Shown piece by piece: positions 1 to 5,540 of a stretch of 5,963 bases of DNA. Source of the DNA: JBKHBQ01 sp046542305 (GTDB taxonomy: Bacteria > Bacteroidota > Bacteroidia > Bacteroidales > 4484-276); the NCBI GenBank assembly GCA_046542305.1, contig JBKHBQ010000250.1, positions 1 through 5,963 on the forward strand. Reading direction: 5' to 3'. The notes beneath the pieces were generated by a model that saw only the letters and a list, made by a program, of their open reading frames with translations, was not told the DNA's origin and did no database searches. How positions within the stretch are numbered: position 1 is the stretch's first letter; each line of letters opens with the position of its first letter. Both the position numbers and the translations under genes were made by a program.

Positions 1-60
1 CCCCCCGTTTCCCCGTTTTTCCCTTTTCCCGTTTTTCCCTTTTTTCTTTCCACACCTTCT
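1..60. repeat. Polypyrimidine tract of alternating C- and T-runs (G-rich on minus strand)
   Basis: The first 51 bases contain only C and T apart from G at 7, 15 and 31. T-runs begin at 8, 16, 24, 32 and 40, exactly 8 bp apart, with C-runs between them. A 16-bp unit (CCCGTTTTTCCCTTTT) occurs twice in tandem at 12-27 and 28-43. On the minus strand this gives five runs of three or more G within 39 bases, separated by 4-6 base spacers, which fits the canonical G-quadruplex pattern. The pyrimidine bias fades after about position 70. No reading frame here resembles a protein. The tract sits at the window edge, so its true left limit is unknown, and homopolymer-rich sequence of this kind can also carry sequencing errors. 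Confidence 0.75.
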
Positions 61-83
61 CCCCTTTTATCCTGACACCCCTC

Positions 84-98
84 TTAGACCTGTTCTAA
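84..98. promoter_or_regulatory. Short inverted repeat, possible operator
   Basis: TTAGA and TCTAA form a perfect 5-bp inverted repeat around a 5-bp centre (TTAGACCTGTTCTAA). It ends 14 bp upstream of the candidate -33 element at 113-116, a position suited to a dimeric transcription factor. I do not recognise the motif as the site of a named regulator, and a repeat of this size can arise by chance. Confidence 0.25.
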
Positions 99-112
99 TC
101 TACGCCCTGTCC

Positions 113-143
113 TTTGCCGGTAAAAAAAGTTTTCCCATTTTTG
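113..143 (+). promoter_or_regulatory. Candidate Bacteroidota-type promoter for the AGCS operon
   Basis: TTTG at 113-116 is followed after exactly 19 bp by CATTTTTG at 136-143. The known primary-sigma consensus of Bacteroidota is TTTG-N19-TAnnTTTG, so the -33 box and the spacing match and the -7 box has one mismatch (C for the first T). Transcription would start near 148-152 and leave a leader of roughly 150 nt before the symporter start at 298. A weaker alternative -7 box (TCCATTTG, 159-166) has poorer spacing. Confidence 0.45.
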
Positions 144-216
144 CTTTTCTTCTGAAAATCCATTTGATGGAAAACGGCAGCATTCATAAATGTCTGAGAA
201 AAAATCCGGTAGCCGC

Positions 217-297
217 ATGCGGGGCTGCTGTTGTTTTTGCTCATGCTGCCATACCAACATCACCATTCGTAATGCATTATTTACCAACCAAAAGACT
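217..297 (+). other. Cysteine-codon-rich in-frame leader segment upstream of the first symporter
   Basis: An ATG at 217 opens a frame that runs without a stop into the symporter start at 298. Codons 4-11 read Cys-Cys-Cys-Phe-Cys-Ser-Cys-Cys, six cysteines in eight codons, followed by His-Thr-Asn-Ile-Thr-Ile. The segment lies inside the predicted mRNA leader. An earlier in-frame ATG at 190 would give a nine-residue longer version. Neither looks like an AGCS N-terminus, which normally begins just before the short helix seen from 298. The segment could be an untranslated leader, a regulatory leader peptide sensitive to charged tRNA-Cys, or a true N-terminal extension. The missing stop codon argues against a classical attenuator peptide. 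Confidence 0.3.
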
Positions 298-1716
298 ATG
301 AACGGAATTTTACAGATGATCGATTCGGCCATTGTGGCTTACAACGAATATGTGGGCGGTTTTGCCGTGCTGCTGATGCTGATCCCCACGGGATTGTACT
401 TTATCATCAAACTTCGTTTCCTGAATGTCACCCAACTGGGGCACTCCATTCGCATTGTGGCAGGCAAGTACGATAAAGCGGGGGCTGTAGGCGATGTAAA
501 CCATTTCAAGGCGCTCACCACGGCACTTTCGGCCACCGTCGGAACGGGAAACATTGTGGGCGTGGCGCTGGCCATCGGCTGGGGAGGACCGGGCGCAATC
601 TTCTGGATGTGGGTCACCGGCTTTCTGGGCATGATCCTGAAATATACCGAATGTACACTGTCGCACAAATACCGCCGCTTCAACTCCGACGGCACTGTAT
701 CGGGCGGCCCCATGTATTATATGGAACACGGGCTGAAACACAAGTTGGGTAAATTTGCCAAGGTGCTCGCGGTGATCTTTGCTATTGCGGCCGTGCTGTG
801 TTCGCTGGGCACGGGCAATATGGCGCAGTCGAACTCCATGTCCGAGGCATTGCTGGGCACCTATAAGATCGATAAGCTCGTTTCCGGGGTCATCATCACT
901 TTGCTGGCGCTGATGGTGATCGTGGGCGGGATCAAGCGCATTGCCGAGGTCACTTCCAGGCTGGTGCCGTTTATGGCGGTGGTATATGTGCTGAGCGCCC
1001 TGCTAATCATCGGAATTGAATACGATCGCATTCCCTACGCTTTCTCAATCATATTTACTGATGCTTTCACCGGCAAAGCTGCCGTGGGTGGATTCTTTGG
1101 CTCTGCATTTCTGATGACCCTGCTGATGGGTGTGCGGCGCGGTTTGTTTTCCAACGAAGCCGGACAGGGCGCCGCTCCCATCGCACATGCTGCCGCCAAA
1201 ACCGAATGGCCGGCACGCGAAGGATTGGTAGCCTCGCTGGAGCCGCTCGTGGATACACTGATCATCTGCACCCTCACCGCGCTTATGATCATCCTTACCG
1301 GCGCATGGGAATTGGATAAGGAAGGTGTGCGCATGACCACCCGTGCCATGGAAATCGGGCTGAACCGCATCGGCATTAGCGGCCTCGGACAGCATATCGT
1401 TGCCGGCGGATTGATGTTGTTTGCCTTTTCAACCATCATCAGTTGGTCGTATTACGGAAGCCGCGCGGTGAATTACCTTTTCGGCGAAAAATACATCAAG
1501 CCCTACGGATATGTGTACGGAGCCTTTATTTTTCTGGGCTCGATCTGGGGCCTCGACCTGGTGTGGCATTTCGTGGATATGGTGATCACCTTTATGACCA
1601 TCCCCAACCTGATCGCGCTTCTGCTGCTGGCGCCGGTGGTGATGGCTGAAACCAAAAAATACTTTGCCGCCATGGATCTCGAAAAGAAAAACCTGATGAA
1701 CAACCGGAAGTTTTGA
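298..1716 (+). CDS. AGCS family sodium:alanine/glycine symporter (first copy)
   Basis: A 472-residue inner-membrane secondary transporter of the alanine or glycine:cation symporter family, which takes up small neutral amino acids with Na+. Family blocks are visible in order: HFKALTTALSATVGTGNIVG (about 69-88, first binding helix), GGPGA (96-100), TVSGGPMYY (133-141), NMAQSN (174-179), RGLFSNEAGQGAAP (281-294), LEPLVDTLIICTLTA (314-328) and FSTIISWSYYG (377-387). About ten or eleven hydrophobic segments span the protein. The start at 298 gives the usual family N-terminus; the open frame extends to 190 but the added residues are a cysteine-rich stretch foreign to the family. The upstream context is A-rich (CCAAAAGACT) with no clear Shine-Dalgarno site. 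It is first in an operon with a paralogue 2 nt downstream. The exact substrate (alanine, glycine, serine or other) cannot be read from the sequence. Confidence 0.93.
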   Translation: MNGILQMIDSAIVAYNEYVGGFAVLLMLIPTGLYFIIKLRFLNVTQLGHSIRIVAGKYDKAGAVGDVNHFKALTTALSATVGTGNIVGVALAIGWGGPGAIFWMWVTGFLGMILKYTECTLSHKYRRFNSDGTVSGGPMYYMEHGLKHKLGKFAKVLAVIFAIAAVLCSLGTGNMAQSNSMSEALLGTYKIDKLVSGVIITLLALMVIVGGIKRIAEVTSRLVPFMAVVYVLSALLIIGIEYDRIPYAFSIIFTDAFTGKAAVGGFFGSAFLMTLLMGVRRGLFSNEAGQGAAPIAHAAAKTEWPAREGLVASLEPLVDTLIICTLTALMIILTGAWELDKEGVRMTTRAMEIGLNRIGISGLGQHIVAGGLMLFAFSTIISWSYYGSRAVNYLFGEKYIKPYGYVYGAFIFLGSIWGLDLVWHFVDMVITFMTIPNLIALLLLAPVVMAETKKYFAAMDLEKKNLMNNRKF

Positions 1717-1718
1717 TC

Positions 1719-3365
1719 ATGTATGCTTCCGCAGCCAAAATATTAAAAATTACATTTTTGGCCTGCATTTTCTTTGCAGGCATGCAGGCTCAGGCGCAAA
1801 AAGCCGATACCCTGTCCAGGGGAATATACGCTGAAGAGCCCACCATCAGCCAGCGGATCAACCGCATGTTTACCCCGGTGGTGGATGCCCTGGCGGAAGT
1901 GTTGTTTTGGGATCCCTTTGCCGCCGCCGGTATTTACGACCAGGTGGTGCGTGATGACGGCGATCCGGTGGTGGATGAATCCGGTGAAGTGGTGCAGGCG
2001 CCCATCAAATTGATTGTGGTGTGGCTGATTTTCGGGGGATTGTTTTTTACCATATTCATGCGGTTCATCAATGTGCGGGCTTTCGGTCATGCCATCAGGC
2101 TGATCCGGGGCAAGTACGACAAGCCGGGCAGCAGCGGAGAGGTATCGCATTTCCAGGCACTCACCACCGCATTGTCGGCTACCGTAGGACTGGGCAACAT
2201 CGCCGGCGTGGCCATTGCGGTGGCCATTGGCGGACCGGGTGCTACCCTTTGGATGATCCTGGCCGGACTGCTGGGGATGTCATCAAAGTTCACCGAATGC
2301 ACCCTGGGGGTAAAGTACCGGAAAATCAATAAAAAAGGCGTGGTGTCCGGCGGCGCTATGTACTACCTGCGCGACGGGCTGAAAAAGAAAAACCTGGGCC
2401 TGCTCGGTCATTTCCTGGCTGTCACCTTCGCCGTTCTGGTGATCGGCGGTTCGGTGGGCGGCGGCAACATGCTGCAAAGTAACCAGGCCTTCAAGCAATT
2501 CGAAAGCTTTTTCCCGTTCATGGAACACAATGGTTTCTGGTATGGGCTGGTGATGGCTTTTCTTGTGGGGCTGGTGATCATCGGCGGGATCAGGAGCATC
2601 GCGAAAGTTACCTCCAAGGTCGTACCGTTCATGGCTTTGTTATATGTTGGAACGGCCCTGGTGATCATCGGGATGAACATCGATAATACTGGCCCTGCCC
2701 TGCGGCTGATCTGGGACGGCGCTTTTTCGGCCGATGCCATGAAAGGCGGATTTATCGGTGTGCTGATCTTTGGATTTCAGCGGGGTGCATTTTCAAACGA
2801 AGCGGGCGTAGGCTCCGCATCCATTGCCCACGCTGCCGCCAAAACCAACGAACCGGTAAGCGAAGGCATCGTGGCCCTGCTCGAGCCTTTTGTGGATACT
2901 GTGATCATTTGCACCATGACGGCACTGGTGATCATCTTTACGGGATTTGCCGAAAATACCGGCGGCCTGGAAGGCGTAGAACTCACCTCGGCAGCCTTTG
3001 GCAAAGTCTTCCCGTGGTTCCCCTACCTGCTTTTGCTGGCGGTGACGCTGTTTGCCTTTTCCACGCTCATCTCCTGGTCGTACTACGGATTGAAAGGTTT
3101 CGATTACCTGTTTGGCGGCTTTAGCCAGAAACTCTTCGGTACGCGCCGCATCTCCGACACCATTTACCAGTTGTTGTTTCTCTCCGCCATCATCATCGGG
3201 GCCTCATCCTCGCTGGATGCGGTGATGGATTTTTCGGATATGATGGTGCTTTGCATGGCGTTTCCGAATATGATCGGGCTGGTGATCCTGGCACCCGAAG
3301 TAAAAAGAGACCTTACCTATTATTGGAAGAGGCTGAAATCCGGTGAAATGAAGGTTTCCGAATAG
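1719..3365 (+). CDS. AGCS family sodium:amino-acid symporter (second copy, with signal peptide-like N-terminus)
   Basis: A 548-residue AGCS paralogue of the preceding gene. Family blocks: HFQALTTALSATVGLGNIAG (144-163), GGPGA (171-175), VVSGGAMYY (208-216), NMLQSN (250-255), RGAFSNEAGVGSASIAHAAA (355-374), LEPFVDTVIICTMTA (388-402) and FSTLISWSYYG (447-457). It is about 75 residues longer than the first copy, mainly at the N-terminus: a lysine-flanked hydrophobic segment ending AQAQ (about 7-27) looks like a cleavable signal peptide, followed by an amphipathic stretch and an acidic segment (72-95) before the first core helix. I chose ATG 1719, two bases after the upstream stop (TGATCATG); TTG at 1713, overlapping that stop, would add two residues. 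The junction implies translational coupling. Na+-coupled amino-acid uptake is expected; the substrate is unknown and may differ from the first copy, since the binding-helix motif is GLGNI rather than GTGNI. Confidence 0.93.
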   Translation: MYASAAKILKITFLACIFFAGMQAQAQKADTLSRGIYAEEPTISQRINRMFTPVVDALAEVLFWDPFAAAGIYDQVVRDDGDPVVDESGEVVQAPIKLIVVWLIFGGLFFTIFMRFINVRAFGHAIRLIRGKYDKPGSSGEVSHFQALTTALSATVGLGNIAGVAIAVAIGGPGATLWMILAGLLGMSSKFTECTLGVKYRKINKKGVVSGGAMYYLRDGLKKKNLGLLGHFLAVTFAVLVIGGSVGGGNMLQSNQAFKQFESFFPFMEHNGFWYGLVMAFLVGLVIIGGIRSIAKVTSKVVPFMALLYVGTALVIIGMNIDNTGPALRLIWDGAFSADAMKGGFIGVLIFGFQRGAFSNEAGVGSASIAHAAAKTNEPVSEGIVALLEPFVDTVIICTMTALVIIFTGFAENTGGLEGVELTSAAFGKVFPWFPYLLLLAVTLFAFSTLISWSYYGLKGFDYLFGGFSQKLFGTRRISDTIYQLLFLSAIIIGASSSLDAVMDFSDMMVLCMAFPNMIGLVILAPEVKRDLTYYWKRLKSGEMKVSE

Positions 3366-3375
3366 CCTCCTTCAA

Positions 3376-3897
3376 TTACCGGTTCTTATCCAAATGTTCA
3401 CCTTCAATTTCCTCCGGAATAATTTTGCCGCCGCGAACCGTGGCGCCGATTACGATTCCTGCACTTACGATCACCAGGTTTTTAACGATATACTGCCCTT
3501 CGAGTGTCAGTGCAAATGGAAAAACCGCAAATACCTCTTCAGGAAAAAGAAAGATAGGCGAAAATGTGCCGATCATCTGCAAAAAAAGCAACAGGAGTGT
3601 TTCGCGAAGAAACAGGTTAAATACCAGTCCGATGCCAATAAGCGTTTCCAGCACCGCCAGCGAAATGATGATAAATCCGGATTCAAGCAAACCAAAAGTG
3701 AGGATGTGGATGGTTTCTATGGCCAGTGTTTCGGCAGGGCTTGCGCCGCTGAAAAACTTCAATATGCCAAACCAAAGGAATATGATTCCGATGCTAATCC
3801 TGAGCAGCGTCAGGCCGTATTTCGACATCCAGCGAGTGACCGCTATATCCGTTTTGTGAAAAGCGTTACCTCTGAAAATTGATTTAAATGTATTCAT
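3376..3897 (-). CDS. DoxX/YkgB-like four-helix membrane protein
   Basis: A 173-residue membrane protein of the DoxX-like group. Four hydrophobic segments lie at about 29-49, 68-95, 99-119 and 138-154, after a basic cytoplasmic N-terminus of about 25 residues. Recognisable landmarks are LLRISIGIIFLWFGILKF (31-48, Arg and Lys as in YkgB/RclC-type proteins), LETLIGIGLV (83-92) and GQYIVKNLVIVSAG (134-147). Members of this broad group are small inner-membrane proteins linked in some species to redox or chlorine stress, but most have no assigned reaction, and none is claimed here. Start ATG 3897 (MNTFKSIF) is preferred over the open-frame ATG at 4023, because the added 42 residues look like translated intergenic DNA. 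It is convergent with the second AGCS gene, with 10 bp between stop codons, and divergent from the NSS gene. Confidence 0.82.
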   Translation of the reverse strand: MNTFKSIFRGNAFHKTDIAVTRWMSKYGLTLLRISIGIIFLWFGILKFFSGASPAETLAIETIHILTFGLLESGFIIISLAVLETLIGIGLVFNLFLRETLLLLFLQMIGTFSPIFLFPEEVFAVFPFALTLEGQYIVKNLVIVSAGIVIGATVRGGKIIPEEIEGEHLDKNR

Positions 3898-3912
3898 TGT
3901 TGAGTGTGTTAA

Positions 3913-3941
3913 CCGATGTAAAAACAACACAGAATTCACAA
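3913..3941 (-). promoter_or_regulatory. Weak candidate promoter for the DoxX-like gene
   Basis: Read on the minus strand, TTG (3941-3939) is followed after 18 bp by TACATCGG (3920-3913), which partly matches TAnnTTTG with two mismatches. The start site would fall within about 10 nt of ATG 3897. Spacing is acceptable but the -7 box is poor, so this is only a placement suggestion. Confidence 0.2.
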
Positions 3942-3945
3942 GGTT

Positions 3946-3974
3946 TAAACTTTTTGCGGTGCCGTAAACTTTTG
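3946..3974. repeat. Direct repeat TAAACTTTT(T)G in the divergent intergenic region
   Basis: TAAACTTTTTG (3946-3956) and TAAACTTTTG (3965-3974) are near-identical copies whose starts are 19 bp apart, close to two helical turns. The first copy overlaps the palindrome GTTTAAAC (3943-3950). The pair lies about 50-75 bp upstream of the DoxX-like start and 135-160 bp upstream of the NSS start, so it could be an operator for either gene. I cannot name a regulator. Confidence 0.35.
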
Positions 3975-4057
3975 TTAAAACCGGCTGCTGGTTCACAGGG
4001 AAAATAGAACGGTTACAAATCATGGGATTAAACGATACTGCGAAAACCGAATTTTAG

Positions 4058-4065
4058 TATCATTG
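4058..4065 (+). promoter_or_regulatory. Possible -7 element for the NSS gene
   Basis: TATCATTG matches the Bacteroidota -7 consensus TAnnTTTG with one mismatch and would place a start site about 35-40 nt upstream of ATG 4109. No good TTTG -33 box is seen at the expected distance (the best is ACTG at 4037-4040), so support is weak. Confidence 0.25.
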
Positions 4066-4108
4066 CACTCCAATTTAGTGAGGGTTCTGTAAATTAAAGA
4101 ATCAACGT

Positions 4109-5473
4109 ATGGAAAAATTCGACTATACAAAACGAGACAGTTTTTCGTCGAAAATCGGCGTAATCGCCGCTGCAGCCGGTTCGGCCATCGGGCTGGGCAA
4201 TATCTGGCGTTTTCCTTATGTTGCCGGTGAAAACGGCGGCGGGGCTTTTCTGGTGTTTTACATCCTGTTTATTGTGATGATCGGCATTCCGGTGATGCTG
4301 TCTGAATTTATCATCGGCCGGCGGGCGCAGCGCAATCCTTACGGTGCATTCAAGCTGCTGAAACCCGGCCAACCCTGGTACCTGATCGGGATCATGGGCA
4401 TTGCTGCGGCATTCATGATCCTGGCTTTTTACAGCACCATCGCCGGATGGACGCTCGAATACCTGTATCAGTCGATCATCAACGGATTTGCCAACAAAAA
4501 TTCCAAAGAGTTGGCTTCCATGTATACAGGCTTTGTGGCAGGCGGCCTGAAACCGGTGATCTGGCAGATCGTGTTTATGTTTCTTACGGCCTGGATCGTT
4601 TGGCGCGGGGTAAAGGACGGGATAGAAAAGTATGCCAAAATCCTGATGCCGGTGCTGCTGGTGATCATCGTTATCATTTCCATTCGTTCCATCACCCTTC
4701 CGGGAGCCGCTGCCGGCCTGGAGTTTTTGTTTAAACCGGATTTTTCGAAAATCACCGCCAGGGTGATTCTTGAGGCGCTCGGGCAGGCATTCTTCTCGCT
4801 GAGCATCGGCATGGGCACACTCATCACCTATGGCTCGTACATCAGCAAAAAAGATAAGCTTCCCAATACCGCGTATGCCGTTTCGGCTGCCGACACCTTT
4901 ATTGCCATCATTGCCGGGGTAGCTATTTTTCCGGCAGTATTTGCCTTTGGCATCAACCCGGGTGAAGGCGCAGGGCTGGTTTTCATCACACTGCCCAACA
5001 TTTTCCAGCAGATGCCTGGAGGCTATTTCTGGTCGTTGTTGTTCTTTATCCTTCTGGCTGTTGCCGCACTCACCTCAACCATCTCTGTGCTTGAGGTGGT
5101 GGTGGCTTATTTTTCGGAAGAACTGAATATTCCGCGCAAGCGGGCTACGGCCATCGCTGCCGTCCTGATCACCATTCTGGGAATTTTCTGCACACTGTCG
5201 CAGGGCCCGCTGGATAAACTGGCAATTTTCAGGAATGACCTGTTTGGCGATCTTGAATACCTTGCTGCCAATATGCTGCTGCCACTTGGCGGCCTGCTGA
5301 TTGTAACCTTCGCAGGTTGGTTCATGGGCAGAAGAAATGTGTGGAGTGAACTTTCGAACGAGGGAAAATACAAAGCACGCTTTCTGGGCGCATTCATGTT
5401 TATCGTGAAATTCATCGCACCCATCGCCATCGCACTGGTATTTCTTCAGGGAGTAGGGTTGATCAGGTTTTAA
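4109..5473 (+). CDS. NSS (SNF) family sodium-dependent amino-acid transporter
   Basis: A 454-residue inner-membrane Na+-coupled amino-acid symporter with the LeuT fold and about 11 helices, the count typical of bacterial members such as Tyt1 and MhsT. Helix 1 carries GSAIGLGNIWRFPY (24-37) and NGGGAF (42-47). Ala26 and Asn31 align with LeuT sodium ligands Ala22 and Asn27. Glu66 in helix 2 and Tyr108 in helix 3 match LeuT Glu62 and Tyr108. Helix 6 reads FFSLSIGMG (228-236), with a GMG break like MhsT instead of LeuT's GFG. Helix 8 has LTST (321-324), matching the Na2-site Thr-Ser pair. Asp262 sits in helix 7 where chloride-dependent relatives have Asn. The GMG variant suggests a hydrophobic or aromatic substrate, but this is not proven. 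The ATG follows an A-rich stretch without a clear Shine-Dalgarno site. It appears monocistronic. Confidence 0.95.
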   Translation: MEKFDYTKRDSFSSKIGVIAAAAGSAIGLGNIWRFPYVAGENGGGAFLVFYILFIVMIGIPVMLSEFIIGRRAQRNPYGAFKLLKPGQPWYLIGIMGIAAAFMILAFYSTIAGWTLEYLYQSIINGFANKNSKELASMYTGFVAGGLKPVIWQIVFMFLTAWIVWRGVKDGIEKYAKILMPVLLVIIVIISIRSITLPGAAAGLEFLFKPDFSKITARVILEALGQAFFSLSIGMGTLITYGSYISKKDKLPNTAYAVSAADTFIAIIAGVAIFPAVFAFGINPGEGAGLVFITLPNIFQQMPGGYFWSLLFFILLAVAALTSTISVLEVVVAYFSEELNIPRKRATAIAAVLITILGIFCTLSQGPLDKLAIFRNDLFGDLEYLAANMLLPLGGLLIVTFAGWFMGRRNVWSELSNEGKYKARFLGAFMFIVKFIAPIAIALVFLQGVGLIRF

Positions 5474-5514
5474 GACAACTCATCCGGCGGCCGCATTTCC
5501 AACGGGATATTTTT

Positions 5515-5522
5515 TAAATTTG
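5515..5522 (+). promoter_or_regulatory. Candidate -7 promoter element for the helix-hairpin-helix gene
   Basis: TAAATTTG is an exact match to the Bacteroidota -7 consensus TAnnTTTG, placed 42 bp after the NSS stop. It would give a leader of only about a dozen nucleotides before the proposed TTG start at 5541. No TTTG -33 box appears at the normal distance, so the promoter is incomplete by consensus. Confidence 0.35.
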
Positions 5523-5540
5523 TGAAAAATATCCTGAAAC

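Noticed and set aside
1..60. CRISPR array or coding low-complexity protein in the C/T tract
   Set aside because: Repeat units are 8-16 bp with no spacers, and no frame gives a plausible protein; it is low-complexity DNA.
159..171. Leader hairpin TCCAT-TTG-ATGGA
   Set aside because: Only 5 bp of stem with no extension and no following U-run; too weak to call a terminator or riboswitch element.
190..297. Extended start of the first AGCS gene at ATG 190
   Set aside because: The added 36 residues are a cysteine-rich stretch unlike any AGCS N-terminus I know; ATG 298 gives the normal family start. Kept only as a leader feature.
3394..3882. Long plus-strand open frames of 144 and 162 residues opposite the DoxX-like gene
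   Set aside because: They lie wholly within the minus-strand gene, and their translations lack hydrophobic order or domains; the minus-strand reading gives a coherent membrane protein.
3898..4023. Longer DoxX-like protein starting at ATG 4023 on the minus strand
   Set aside because: The extra 42 residues have no family resemblance and would consume most of the divergent intergenic region, including the repeat and likely promoters.
5481..5514. Intrinsic terminator after the NSS gene, around the GCGGCCGC palindrome followed by T-runs
   Set aside because: The palindrome (5487-5494) cannot form a stable hairpin with a usable loop, and the T-run at 5511-5515 is 16 bp away and belongs to the -7 box region.
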